Positions 9,107 to 18,763 of a stretch of DNA of 64,000 nt are shown here, one piece after another. Numbering within the stretch: position 1 is the stretch's first letter; each line of letters begins with the position of its first letter. The stretch is from Nitratireductor alexandrii (GTDB lineage: Bacteria; Pseudomonadota; Alphaproteobacteria; Rhizobiales; Rhizobiaceae), in assembly GCF_004000215.1 (NCBI RefSeq), contig NZ_RBVY01000011.1, forward strand, positions 32,601 to 96,600. Reading direction: 5' to 3'. A program made the position numbers and the translations under genes. The notes beneath the pieces were generated by a model. That model was not told the DNA's origin. It was given only the letters and a program-made list of their open reading frames with translations, and did no database searches.

Positions 9107-12100
9107 AGCTCGGTATCGCCGGCTTGCTGACGCGGGCGTTCATCGCCTCGCCGCTCACGCCGCTCTTCCTCATCACCGCGTTTGCGCTCGGCCTCGTCGC
9201 CCTCTTCACGCTGCCGCGCGAGGAGGAGCCGCAAATCTCCGTGCCCATGGTCGACATCCATGTGGAGGCCAACGGGCTCAAGGCGGAAGATGCCGTCAAA
9301 CTTGTCACCGAACCGCTGGAATCGATCGTCAAGAGCATCGACGGCGTCGAGCACGTCTACTCGCAGACCAGGGACGACGGTGCGGTCGTCACCGCCCGCT
9401 TTCTGGTCGGCACCAGCGCTGACGCGGCCATCCTGCGCGTGCACGACAGGGTGCGGGCAAACATGGACCGTATTCCCTACGGTATCCCCGAACCGCTGAT
9501 CGTCGGCCGCGGCATTGATGATGTCGCGATCGTCGTCGTCACGCTGACGCCGACGCCCGAGGCCGCCGGACGCTGGACGACCAATGGGTTGTCGCGCCTT
9601 GCACGCGAACTCCAGGTGGAGGTCGCCAAGCTCCCGGACATCGGCCTCACCTATATTGTCGGTGAGCAGCCGGAGGAGGTCCGCGTCGAGGCGGACCCGG
9701 AAAAGCTCTCGCTCTACGGCGTCACGCTGCAACAGCTTGCGGGCAAGGTGGAGGGCGCCAACCGCTCGTTCCAGGCCGCCCTCGTGCGCGAGGATGGAAA
9801 GCAGCGCACGCTGCTCGCCGGCCAGACGCTGCAGACACAAAGCGAAATCGGCAACCTGCTTCTCACCGCCCGCGATGGCCGGCCGGTCTATGTGCGCGAC
9901 GTGGCCGACATCGTGCTCGCCACGGAGCCGAACGAAACCCGCGTGAGCGAGCTGCGCAAAACGGGAGAAGGGCTTCAGCGCCTGCCTGCCGTCTCGCTCG
10001 CCATCGCCAAAAGGCCGGGCACCAACGCGGTGAGCATCGCCGAGAGTATCATCCATCGGCTGGAGCAGGTGCGCGGTCAGATCTTCCCCGACGACGTGGA
10101 TATGACGATCACGCGCGACTATGGCGAGACGGCCAACGAGAAGGCCAACGAGCTTCTTTTCCACCTCGGGCTCGCCACGGTCTCCATCGTGCTCCTCGTC
10201 GCTTTCGCGATCGGCTGGCGCGAGGCGCTGGTGGTGGCGGTGGTAATCCCCACGACCATCCTGCTCACCCTCTTTGCCTCCAACGTCATGGGCTACACGC
10301 TCAACCGCGTGAGCCTGTTCGCGCTCATCTTTTCCATCGGCATCCTGGTGGACGACGCCATCGTGGTGATCGAGAACATCGCCCGCCACTGGGGCATGAA
10401 CACCGGTCGCTCGCGCGCGCTCGATGCCATCCTCGCCGTGGCCGAGGTCGGCAACCCGACCATCGTCGCCACGCTTACGGTGGTGGCGGCGCTGCTGCCG
10501 ATGCTGTTCGTTTCCGGCCTGATGGGCCCCTATATGAGTCCGATCCCGGCCAACGCCTCGGCCGCGATGGTCTTTTCCTTCTTCGTCGCCGTCATGCTGA
10601 CGCCCTGGCTGATGCTGAAATTCGTGGGTCGGGCCGAAATCTCGGAACATGACGGCCAGGGCGGACGTCTGGGCCGGGCCTATGTCGCGGTGGCCCGGCC
10701 CATCCTGAAATCGCGCTTCCGAGCCTGGACCTTCATCATCATCGTGGGCATCGCCACGCTCGCCTCGCTCGGGCTCTTCTACACCAAGGACGTGACGGTG
10801 AAGCTGCTGCCCTTCGACAACAAGGCGGAGCTTCAGGTGGTCGTCGACCTGCCGGAGGGCGCCTCGGTGGAGGATACGGACCGCGTGCTCCAGCAGGTGG
10901 CGGTGAGGCTGGCCTCCATTCCGGAGGCCGTCTCGTTCCAGACCTATGCCGGTACCGCCGCTCCGTTCAACTTCAACGGGCTGGTGCGCCACTATTATCT
11001 GCGCGCCTCGCCGGAACTGGGCGACGTCCAGGTCAATCTGCTGCCCAAGGACAAGCGCGAACGGGAGAGCCACGCCATCGCGCTCGACATGCGCGCGCGT
11101 CTGGCGGGGCTCGACATGCCGCAGGGGACGGCGCTGAAGGTGGTCGAGCCGCCGCCCGGACCACCGGTGCTGGGCACGTTGCTGGCCGAGGTCTATGGCC
11201 CCGATCCCGAGGTGCGGCGGGCGGTCGCGGCCAAAGTGCGCGAGGCTTTCGAGAGCGTGCCCTTTATCGTCGATGTGGACGATTCCTATGGCGTTCGCCA
11301 GGAGCGCGTGCGGATATCGATCGACCAGGACAATCTCGAATATCACCGCGTCGAGCAGGCGGATGTCTATGACACGATCCGCTCGCTTTATGCGGGCTCG
11401 ACCGTCGGCTATTCGCATCGCGGCGGCGGGCGGTCGCCGATCCCCATCAAGGTGGCGCTCGCCAAGGGCGACAGGATCGTGAACGAGCGGGCGCTCGCCA
11501 CGCCGGTGCCCGCCAATGCCCTGCCTGGCGAGCGCGGCGTCATCGAGCTCGGCGACGTGGTGACGGTGACACGCGAGCCCGCCTCCTATCCCATCTTCCG
11601 CCACAACGGGCGGGCGGCCGAAATGGTGACGGCGGAACTGGCCGGTGCCTTCGAGGCGCCGGTCTATGGCATGATGGCCGTCGGCGAGGCGATCGAACAG
11701 GCCGATTGGGGCGACGTGCCGAAGCCGGTGATCGCTCTCAACGGCCAGCCCGACGACGAGGCGCATCCCACACTGTTGTGGGACGGCGAGTGGGAAGTCA
11801 CCTGGGTCACCTTCCGCGACATGGGCGCGGCCTTCATGGTGGCGATCCTCGGCATCTATATTCTCGTGGTCGCCCAGTTCGGCTCCTTCAAGTTGCCGCT
11901 GGTCATCCTGACGCCGATCCCGCTCACCTTTATCGGCATTATGGTGGGGCACTGGCTGTTCGGCGCGCCGTTCTCGGCCACCTCGATGATCGGCTTCATC
12001 GCCCTCGCCGGCATCATCGTGCGCAACTCCATCCTGCTGGTCGATTTCATCCGCCATGCCCGCGCGCCCGAGCGGCCCCTGCTCGACGTGCTTCTGGAAG

Positions 12101-12366
12101 CCGGCGCCATCCGCTTCAAGCCGATCCTGCTGACCGCCGTCGCCGCGATGATCGGCGCGGCGGTCATCCTCGCCGATCCGATCTTCCAGGGGCTCGCCAT
12201 TTCCCTGCTTTTCGGGCTTGCCTCCTCGACCGCGCTCACCCTGCTCGTCATCCCGGCGATCTATGTGGCGCTCAGGGGCGGGCAGAAAGGCGAGTCCGCA
12301 CGGCAAGACGCAAGCTCGGCCGGAGATCTTCCGCCCACCGGCCAAGAGGCCTCCGAGCCGGCCTGA
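9103..12366 (+). CDS. RND family efflux transporter permease (AcrB/HAE-like)
   Basis: A 1087-residue inner-membrane proton antiporter. It shows the duplicated RND layout: a first transmembrane helix near residue 20-35, a large periplasmic domain, helices 2-6 around 360-520, a second helix/periplasmic domain from about 550, and a closing helix bundle from about 910. GILVDDAIVVIEN contains the paired aspartates of transmembrane helix 4 needed for proton relay. Its start overlaps the adaptor stop (ATGA). The gene ends 3 bp from the convergent DUF4010 gene with no visible terminator. Operon position links the pump to sulfide oxidation, perhaps for exporting toxic sulfur species or for general stress; this is inference. 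Confidence 0.9.
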   Translation: MKLGIAGLLTRAFIASPLTPLFLITAFALGLVALFTLPREEEPQISVPMVDIHVEANGLKAEDAVKLVTEPLESIVKSIDGVEHVYSQTRDDGAVVTARFLVGTSADAAILRVHDRVRANMDRIPYGIPEPLIVGRGIDDVAIVVVTLTPTPEAAGRWTTNGLSRLARELQVEVAKLPDIGLTYIVGEQPEEVRVEADPEKLSLYGVTLQQLAGKVEGANRSFQAALVREDGKQRTLLAGQTLQTQSEIGNLLLTARDGRPVYVRDVADIVLATEPNETRVSELRKTGEGLQRLPAVSLAIAKRPGTNAVSIAESIIHRLEQVRGQIFPDDVDMTITRDYGETANEKANELLFHLGLATVSIVLLVAFAIGWREALVVAVVIPTTILLTLFASNVMGYTLNRVSLFALIFSIGILVDDAIVVIENIARHWGMNTGRSRALDAILAVAEVGNPTIVATLTVVAALLPMLFVSGLMGPYMSPIPANASAAMVFSFFVAVMLTPWLMLKFVGRAEISEHDGQGGRLGRAYVAVARPILKSRFRAWTFIIIVGIATLASLGLFYTKDVTVKLLPFDNKAELQVVVDLPEGASVEDTDRVLQQVAVRLASIPEAVSFQTYAGTAAPFNFNGLVRHYYLRASPELGDVQVNLLPKDKRERESHAIALDMRARLAGLDMPQGTALKVVEPPPGPPVLGTLLAEVYGPDPEVRRAVAAKVREAFESVPFIVDVDDSYGVRQERVRISIDQDNLEYHRVEQADVYDTIRSLYAGSTVGYSHRGGGRSPIPIKVALAKGDRIVNERALATPVPANALPGERGVIELGDVVTVTREPASYPIFRHNGRAAEMVTAELAGAFEAPVYGMMAVGEAIEQADWGDVPKPVIALNGQPDDEAHPTLLWDGEWEVTWVTFRDMGAAFMVAILGIYILVVAQFGSFKLPLVILTPIPLTFIGIMVGHWLFGAPFSATSMIGFIALAGIIVRNSILLVDFIRHARAPERPLLDVLLEAGAIRFKPILLTAVAAMIGAAVILADPIFQGLAISLLFGLASSTALTLLVIPAIYVALRGGQKGESARQDASSAGDLPPTGQEASEPA

Positions 12367-12369
12367 AAC

Positions 12370-13617
12370 CTATACCGGCATGAGGCGATAGACGCCGTAA
12401 CCCACCACCAAGGCCAGGAGGGTAAAGCCGGCGAGGGCAAGGGAGAAGCGGGGCGGCGCGACTGCGGCTGCCAGTGCCACGCGGGTAATCGCATTGGCTG
12501 CCAGCGCAGCCAACACCGCCTGTCCCGCAACCGTGGCGTCGATCGAACCTCCCACCAGGCGGATCGCGCCGAGTACGGCCACGTCGACGTCAAGCGCGCC
12601 GGAAAGCGAGGAGGTGGCAACGAGACCGCTGATGCCGGAAATTTTGGAGAGAGCCGCGCCCGCGGTCGCCACCATTCCGAAGAACAGGGCAAACAGCAAC
12701 AGTGGCGCCAGGTCGAATGGATTGCGTGCTGGCGCATCGCCCATCTTGCCGCCTTTGCGGAACAGCAGCATGCCGCAGGCGCCGAAGCTCAGCGCCGCCG
12801 CCAGCGCCGGTGCGGCGACTGTCGGAAAGACGCTGGGCTCGATCAGCGTAATCACCAGCGCCACGCGCAGGATGGAAACCATCGCCGCGAGCGAGGCGGC
12901 ACCGGCCAGCGGCATCGGCCTGGCGCCCTCCTTGGCCGCGCTGCGTGCGATTGCGACCGTCATTGCCGTGGAGGAAACGACTGCGCCGGCCAGTGTGCTG
13001 ACGAGAAGGCCGCGGGCTTCGCCGAACAGGCGTATGGCGATGTAGCCGAGGAAGGAAATGGCAGCGACAAGGACGGTGAAGAGCCAGATTTCCCAAAGGT
13101 TCAGACCGCCCCACGGATCGATCGTCCTGTTGGGAAGAAGCGGCAGGACGACCGCCGTCATGACCGCGAGGATGAGCGCGGAGCGCAGTTCGATCCAGGT
13201 CAGTCGCCGCAAGAGCCCGTGCAGCACCTCACGACTGGCAAGCACGCCGGCAAGCGCCGCGCCGCCCGCCGCCGCGGCGCGATAATCGCCTGCAACCGCA
13301 AGGGCCCCCAGGGCGAAGACGCCGAGCCCGGCGACGACACTGGTGACGCTGTAGTCCTCGTCGTGAACCGATTCGCGGGCCTTGTACCATGCAAGGATGA
13401 AGGCAAAGCCGATGAAGCCGGCGACGAGGACGGCGTTCGAGCCCGACGCCGCGGACAAGGCGGCGAAGACGCCGCCCAAGAGGCCGAAAATCCCGAAAGT
13501 GCGGATTCCCGCGGTGCGGCTGTGGTCCGGCGCGTCGCGTTCCCGCCAGCCCCGTTCCAGCCCGACCAGAAGGCCGATGGCAAGGGCCAGTCCAAATTTC
13601 GCGATCAGGGGATCCAT
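12370..13617 (-). CDS. MgtC/SapB-DUF4010 family membrane protein
   Basis: A 415-residue hydrophobic protein with about a dozen predicted helices. The N-terminus KFGLALAIGLLVGLERGWRE is the MgtC/SapB domain signature, and the remainder matches the DUF4010 architecture. The family's biochemical role is unsettled, with links to ion homeostasis. It lies 8 bp downstream of the thioredoxin 2 gene on the same strand, so the two are likely cotranscribed. It meets the RND gene tail to tail. Confidence 0.8.
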   Translation of the reverse strand: MDPLIAKFGLALAIGLLVGLERGWRERDAPDHSRTAGIRTFGIFGLLGGVFAALSAASGSNAVLVAGFIGFAFILAWYKARESVHDEDYSVTSVVAGLGVFALGALAVAGDYRAAAAGGAALAGVLASREVLHGLLRRLTWIELRSALILAVMTAVVLPLLPNRTIDPWGGLNLWEIWLFTVLVAAISFLGYIAIRLFGEARGLLVSTLAGAVVSSTAMTVAIARSAAKEGARPMPLAGAASLAAMVSILRVALVITLIEPSVFPTVAAPALAAALSFGACGMLLFRKGGKMGDAPARNPFDLAPLLLFALFFGMVATAGAALSKISGISGLVATSSLSGALDVDVAVLGAIRLVGGSIDATVAGQAVLAALAANAITRVALAAAVAPPRFSLALAGFTLLALVVGYGVYRLMPV

Positions 13618-13625
13618 CGAACCGC

Positions 13626-14069
13626 TCAGGCGGCCGGCGACAGCCGGTCGTGGACCCAGCGCACGATCTGGGCGGTGGACATGGCGCCAGACGTGCGGGC
13701 CACTTCCCGCCCGCCGCGGAACAGGATCATGGTGGGAATGCCGCGGATGCCGAGTTTCGCCGCCACCGCCTGCTCCGCGTCGGAATTAAGCTTGATCAGC
13801 CGCACCCGCGGCTCCAGCTCGGACGCGGCCGCCTCATAGGCGGGCGCCATCATCTTGCACGGTCCGCACCAGGGCGCCCAGACGTCGACCAGCACGGGGA
13901 TGGTGCCGCGGGTGAGCTGGCGCTCGAAGACATCTGCGCTCACGTCCATCGGACGGGCAGTGAAAAGCCTTGTCCCGCACTTGCCGCATTTCGCTTCAAG
14001 CGCCGGTCGCGAACCGGGCACGCGGTTCACCCCGCCGCATTCGCTGCACACGACGAGTTTCTCGCTCAT
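13626..14069 (-). CDS. trxC: thioredoxin 2
   Basis: A 147-residue thioredoxin with the extra N-terminal zinc-binding module of TrxC: VCSECGGVN and AKCGKCGTR give two CxxC pairs. The thioredoxin fold follows with WAPWCGPCKM, the redox-active WCGPC, and a cis-Pro region GIRGIPTMILF. It reduces disulfides in the cytoplasm and is typically induced by oxidative or disulfide stress. AGGAGG-type sequence stands before the ATG at 14069. It is the first gene of a two-gene unit with the DUF4010 protein. The closeness to the sulfide module suggests a shared thiol-stress theme, but they are on opposite strands and separately promoted. Confidence 0.92.
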   Translation of the reverse strand: MSEKLVVCSECGGVNRVPGSRPALEAKCGKCGTRLFTARPMDVSADVFERQLTRGTIPVLVDVWAPWCGPCKMMAPAYEAAASELEPRVRLIKLNSDAEQAVAAKLGIRGIPTMILFRGGREVARTSGAMSTAQIVRWVHDRLSPAA

Positions 14070-14549
14070 TGCGAGGCTCCTCCTCTGCCTGAGATGAGTG
14101 ACGCAAACCCATCATAACGGGCGCTGGTCGTCTTGGCGCCGAACTGCGCGGCAACCCCGCCGGGTTCGCGGGCGGCATCGTCGACAACGGCGAATAATAC
14201 CCCGTCGTGCCCTGACATGGTTTGATCCTGGTCAACGGCAGCGTATCAAAGCGCTACGGCGGGTGTCTCTCCGCTCCGCTCGGGCAGGTCCGTGACGGGA
14301 TGCCGGGGCTGAACTGGGCGCGAGAGTGCGGTAGACACGCAAATCCGACGCGGCGTGAGCCGTCGTTGGGCCGAAGCGTTCGCGCAGAGGCTTGCGTTCG
14401 CCGGTCCGCGCCGCGCGCGGCAGCGGTCGGGAAAACCGGGCGTTCCCGCAGCGTATGTTTGAGGCTATCGATGGCCGCGGCCTTGTCGTGGCGCTCCGTC
14501 TCCGGTGTATCCAAAAAACTATGCGTTCAGAAACAGGTCTTTTTCGAAC
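14070..14549. other. intergenic region between trxC and sbcD
   Basis: About 480 bp between two divergent genes with no coding frame I would support. It must hold the promoters of both. The only clear motif is an FNR-like site at 14222-14235. No hairpin, repeat or RNA gene was recognised. Confidence 0.5.
14222..14235. promoter_or_regulatory. FNR/FixK-like site between trxC and sbcD
   Basis: TTGAT-CCTG-GTCAA matches TTGAT-N4-ATCAA at nine of ten positions. It lies about 155 bp upstream of the trxC start and over 310 bp from sbcD, so trxC is the likelier target. The long distance and lack of a visible core promoter keep confidence modest. Confidence 0.4.
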
Positions 14550-15692
14550 ATGAGGATTTTGCACACTGCCGACCTGCATCTCGGGCGCCAGTTCAACGGG
14601 ATCGCGCTCGATACCGATTGCGCGGCCGTCCTCGACCAGATCGTGTCGGCGGTCATTGCCCGTCAAGCCGATGTGCTTGTTATCGCGGGCGATATCTTCG
14701 ATCGTGCGTCCCCGCCCGCGTCGGCGGTTCGCCAGCTTAACGGGTTCCTGTCCCGCGTCGCCTCCGAGACCGAGGCGGCCGTTGTCATGATCGCCGGCAA
14801 CCACGATTCGGGGGATCGGATCGCGGCGATGTCGATCATGACCGACACCCGGCGAGCCCTGATACGCGGGCCGATCAGTTCGGACGAAAGACCGCTCGTG
14901 CTGGCGGACGCGCACGGTCCCGTGGCCTTTTCCGCTTTGCCCTTCGCCCATGAATACGCGGCGCGCGCATGTTTTGCCGACGAGAGCCTGCAGTCGCCTC
15001 AGGATGTCCTCGCCGCCCAGCTCGCCTGCGCGCGGCGGCATCTTCCCGATGGCGCGCGCTGGGTGGTCGTTGCCCATGCCTTCGTTGCCGGCGCATGGGG
15101 GAGCGACAGCGAACGGCCTTTGACGCGGGTCGGCGGGATCGAGACCGTCGATCCCGGAATTTTCGACGGCGCCCACTACGTGGCGCTCGGGCATCTGCAT
15201 CGACCGCAGGCGGTCGGCGCGTCCCACATACGCTATTCGGGCGCGCCGCTCGCCTTCGGGTTCGACGAAACCGATTGCGCCAAGTCGATGAGCCTGGTCG
15301 AGCTCGATGCGGCGGGCCGGGCGACAGTCGAGGTGATCCCGTTCGAACCGCGGCGTCGTGTGCGCGTTCTGCGGGGAAAACACGCCGAACTCCTCCAGGC
15401 GGAACCGTCGGAGGATTTCGTCAAGCTGGTGCTCACCGATGACGTGCCGGTTATCGACGCGATGAAACGCATTCGCCAGGTATTTCCCAACGCCTGCGAA
15501 CTCGCCTACGAGCACCGGCAGCGCGCACCGGAGCTGAAATCGCTCGCGGGACGCTCTGTCGCGGTTGCGGATCCGGTCGACATCATCGGCGATTTTCTCG
15601 AACACGTCCGGGATGACCGGCTGTCGAAGCGCGAACGGGCGGTCGTGGCCTCGGCTCTCGGCCGGCTTGGCGAAAAGGAGCAGCGCGAATGA
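14550..15692 (+). CDS. sbcD: nuclease SbcCD subunit D (Mre11-like exonuclease)
   Basis: A 380-residue metallophosphoesterase-type nuclease. The N-terminus MRILHTADLHLGRQ and then VIAGDIFDR, IAGNHDSGDR and HLHRPQ give the conserved phosphodiesterase motifs that bind two manganese ions. With SbcC it opens hairpins and trims blocked DNA ends. The start at 14550 was chosen because the fold begins right there; an in-frame ATG 15 codons earlier adds unrelated residues. Its stop overlaps the sbcC start by four bases, the usual translational coupling. Confidence 0.93.
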   Translation: MRILHTADLHLGRQFNGIALDTDCAAVLDQIVSAVIARQADVLVIAGDIFDRASPPASAVRQLNGFLSRVASETEAAVVMIAGNHDSGDRIAAMSIMTDTRRALIRGPISSDERPLVLADAHGPVAFSALPFAHEYAARACFADESLQSPQDVLAAQLACARRHLPDGARWVVVAHAFVAGAWGSDSERPLTRVGGIETVDPGIFDGAHYVALGHLHRPQAVGASHIRYSGAPLAFGFDETDCAKSMSLVELDAAGRATVEVIPFEPRRRVRVLRGKHAELLQAEPSEDFVKLVLTDDVPVIDAMKRIRQVFPNACELAYEHRQRAPELKSLAGRSVAVADPVDIIGDFLEHVRDDRLSKRERAVVASALGRLGEKEQRE

Positions 15693-18600
15693 GACCGGTC
15701 CGGCTCACCCTGCAGGCGTTCGGCCCCTATCCGCAGCGGGTCGTCATCGATTTCCGTGATGCGGTCGAGGCCGGACTGTTCGGCATTTACGGCCAGACCG
15801 GATCGGGAAAATCGACCATTTTCAGCGCCATGACCTTCGCGCTCTTCGGGGAACCGGCGAACGCCGAGCAGGACGCCCCGTCGCTGCGCTCGGATCATGC
15901 CGATCCCGATGTTCAGACCGAGGTCGAATTCGTGTTCGACGTCGGCGATCGGCGCTACGTCGTTGTGCGGCGCCCGGACCAGATGCGCCCCAAGGCGCGC
16001 GGCGACGGCGAGACGCGCAGCGCGCACGAGGCCTATCTTTTCGATGCGACCGGGATGGCGCCCGACGCGATAACCGACGCGCAACGCGGCAGGATCGTCG
16101 CCGAAAAGAAGGTGCGCGAGGTTGATACCGCGATCGCGGAGATGCTCGGCTACGGGGCGCAGCAATTCCGGCAGATCGTCCTTTTGCCGCAGGGACGTTT
16201 CGAAAAATTCCTGTCGGCCAAAACGAGGGAGCGCCTGGAGATCCTGCGCGAGCTTTTCGACGTCTCGCGCTACGAGGCGCTGATGGCCGATCTCAAATTC
16301 GAGGCCGACGCTGCCGAACGGCATGTTCAGGAGGAACGCGCCTTGTGTGCCCGGCAGTTGTCGGCGGAGGGGTTCGAGAGCGCCGATGCGCTGATTGCCG
16401 GCATCGCGGCGGCGGAAACACGCTTAGCCGAGTTCCTGCAAGCCGAAAAGATCGCGCAATCCAGGGCGCAGGCGGCCGAGAAGGCGGTGCGGCAGGCCGA
16501 GACCGTCGAGGAGAAGTTCGTGGCGGCCGAAAAGACCCAGCGGCAGCTTGCGGAACTGGAGACGCGCAGGCAGGACATCGAAGCCCGTGCCGAGCAAGTT
16601 CGGCAAGCCGAACGCGCGCGTTCGCTGCTCGACGCGGAAGCCCGCGTCAGCGAGGCCGCCTGCGAGGTCGGCGACGCCGAAGCGGCGGTTGAAAAGGCGC
16701 GCGCGGCGGCCGAGCAGGCCACACAGAGCGCCGAGGCTGCCGCCACGACGCTGCGGAACGAGGAAGAACGTGCCGCCGAACAAGACGCCCTGCGCCGGAA
16801 GAAGGACGAACTGGAACGGTTCGGACAGGTCTTCGAAGCGGCCGCAGGTATCGAGCAGGCGGTCGAGACTGCGCTGGCGGCGCAGCGCGGGGCCGGTGCC
16901 GCGTTCGAGGATGCCAATGCGCGGCTGACGGAAGCGCGCGCAATCCGCGCTGCCAAAGGCGAAGCCCTGAAAGCCGCGCGCGAAGCGGAGGCGCGGCGTG
17001 CCGAGATCGCCGGCCGGCGCGCGACCCTGGCCGCGCGGCACGTCCTCGCCGAGACCTGGGCGAAGGCCAAGCAGGATGTTCATGTGGCACAGGCCGAGCT
17101 CGAACGGCAGACGCGCGTTGCGGATGCGGCTTGCGAACGCGCCGGGAACGCGCGCTCGCTTTTGGAGGCGGCCGAGCAAAACCTTGCTGCCGCGCAGGCG
17201 CTGCACCTGGCCACCAAGCTGAAGGCCGGGTCGCCCTGTCCGGTGTGCGGGGCGCGCGAGCATCCCAACCCCGCGACAGGCGATCTCGACAATGCGGGTC
17301 GCGACACGAGGTTCCGGGAGGCCAGGAAAGCCTGGCAGGCGGCCGATCTGGAGTCCCGCCAGGCAGCCGAAACGCTGGCCGGACTGCAGGCCAGGCTCGC
17401 CGACCGCACGCAGCGGCTGTCCGGTCTGGCCCGGCCCGAGGAGACCGCAGAAGCCCTGGGCGCGACGATCGCGGGTCAGGACAAGGCCCTCGCGGCGCTG
17501 GGTCCGCAAATCGATATCGTCGCGGCAGAGGCGGAAATCGAAGACTTGGATGTGCGGATCGCCAAACTGGAACGGGACCGCGACCAGTCGCGCGATCGCT
17601 TCGAGGAATGCCGCAACGAAGCGACACAGGCCACGACCGCGCGTGCTGCCAAGCTGGCGGAAGTGCCGGAGGACCTGAGAAACACCGCGGCACTCGCTGC
17701 CGCCCTGACGACGATATCGCGGTTGCTGGAGGAGCGCGTCGCGGCCAAGGCTGCGGCGGATCAGGCGTTGAGAACCGCGCGCGAAACGGCTCTCGGCGCC
17801 GCCAAGGACCGCGAGAACGCCGACAAGGCTCTCGCGGCCTGCCGGGAACGCCATCGGAACGCGAAGCAAACGTTCCACACCCGCCTTCGCGGGCTCGGCC
17901 TTGGCGAGGAAGCCTTCCAGGCTCTCAAGCCGGCCATCGAGACGCTGGAGTCGGACCGGGAGGCCGTCGAGGTGTTTTGGCGCGCGCACAAGAGCGCCGA
18001 GGACGCGGCGAGGACGGCAGCGTCCGCCGTTGCGGGCACGGCCCGACCTGACCTGGAGGCGCTGCGGCAAGCGCATGCCGCCATGCTGGAGGCGCTGGGC
18101 CGGGCGACGGAGGAGCGCGTCGGAGCGAAAAACCGTGTCGAGCATCTGACGAGGCTCAAGACCGGGCTGGACGATACGCTGCGCCGGCTCGACGAGGCCG
18201 AGGCCGCCTCCGGTCCCCTGCGCGGACTGGCTGCGCTCGTGAACGGGCACAACACGCAGCGATTGACCCTGGAGACCTTCGCGATCGGCGCCATGTTCGA
18301 TCAGGTGCTGGAAGCGGCCAATCTGCGGCTCGGCCCGATGACCGCCGGCCGCTACCGGATGGAACGCGATCTGGTCGGGACGGGCCGCGGCAGTCGCGGC
18401 CTGGGTATCCAGGTGTTCGATATTCACACCGGCAAGTCGCGGGCCACGAACACGTTGTCGGGCGGCGAGACGTTCATCGCGGCGCTTGCGCTTGCGCTGG
18501 GGCTTGCCGACGTGGTTGAAGGCGCCAGCGGAAAGGTGCGGCTCGACACGATCTTCATCGACGAGGGGTTCGGAAGCCTGGACACGGAGAACGGGTCGGG

Positions 18601-18763
18601 CACGCTCGACCAGGTTCTTCATGTCCTGAACGCCCTTGTCCGACAGAACCGCGCCGTGGGACTGATCTCCCATGTGCCGCTCGTTCAAGAAGCGATCCCC
18701 AACGGGTTCTATGTCCGCAAAGGCCTTGCGGGTAGCCGCGTGGAAGAACGACAGCCGACCTGA
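15689..18763 (+). CDS. sbcC: nuclease SbcCD subunit C (Rad50-like SMC ATPase)
   Basis: A 1024-residue SMC-family ATPase. Walker A is GQTGSGKST near residue 35. Long alanine- and glutamate-rich coiled coils (about 190-510 and 525-880) flank a zinc hook CPVC (Cys517 and Cys520). The C-terminal half carries the LSGGE signature and Walker B with DTIFIDEGFGSLD. It dimerises through the hook and powers SbcD in processing DNA ends and hairpins. Length is normal. Overlap with sbcD makes a two-gene operon; the following 300 bp are non-coding. Confidence 0.93.
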   Translation: MRPVRLTLQAFGPYPQRVVIDFRDAVEAGLFGIYGQTGSGKSTIFSAMTFALFGEPANAEQDAPSLRSDHADPDVQTEVEFVFDVGDRRYVVVRRPDQMRPKARGDGETRSAHEAYLFDATGMAPDAITDAQRGRIVAEKKVREVDTAIAEMLGYGAQQFRQIVLLPQGRFEKFLSAKTRERLEILRELFDVSRYEALMADLKFEADAAERHVQEERALCARQLSAEGFESADALIAGIAAAETRLAEFLQAEKIAQSRAQAAEKAVRQAETVEEKFVAAEKTQRQLAELETRRQDIEARAEQVRQAERARSLLDAEARVSEAACEVGDAEAAVEKARAAAEQATQSAEAAATTLRNEEERAAEQDALRRKKDELERFGQVFEAAAGIEQAVETALAAQRGAGAAFEDANARLTEARAIRAAKGEALKAAREAEARRAEIAGRRATLAARHVLAETWAKAKQDVHVAQAELERQTRVADAACERAGNARSLLEAAEQNLAAAQALHLATKLKAGSPCPVCGAREHPNPATGDLDNAGRDTRFREARKAWQAADLESRQAAETLAGLQARLADRTQRLSGLARPEETAEALGATIAGQDKALAALGPQIDIVAAEAEIEDLDVRIAKLERDRDQSRDRFEECRNEATQATTARAAKLAEVPEDLRNTAALAAALTTISRLLEERVAAKAAADQALRTARETALGAAKDRENADKALAACRERHRNAKQTFHTRLRGLGLGEEAFQALKPAIETLESDREAVEVFWRAHKSAEDAARTAASAVAGTARPDLEALRQAHAAMLEALGRATEERVGAKNRVEHLTRLKTGLDDTLRRLDEAEAASGPLRGLAALVNGHNTQRLTLETFAIGAMFDQVLEAANLRLGPMTAGRYRMERDLVGTGRGSRGLGIQVFDIHTGKSRATNTLSGGETFIAALALALGLADVVEGASGKVRLDTIFIDEGFGSLDTENGSGTLDQVLHVLNALVRQNRAVGLISHVPLVQEAIPNGFYVRKGLAGSRVEERQPT

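Noticed and set aside
8971-12345. A very long open frame (over 1100 codons) on the minus strand opposite the RND transporter
   Set aside because: It is Asp/His/Arg-rich with no recognisable domain, and mirrors a strongly conserved plus-strand gene. GC-rich codon use leaves such antisense frames open by chance.
14070-14549. Small RNA or hidden gene in the trxC-sbcD gap
   Set aside because: No hairpin followed by a T-run, no plausible start with ribosome binding site and no recognisable peptide.
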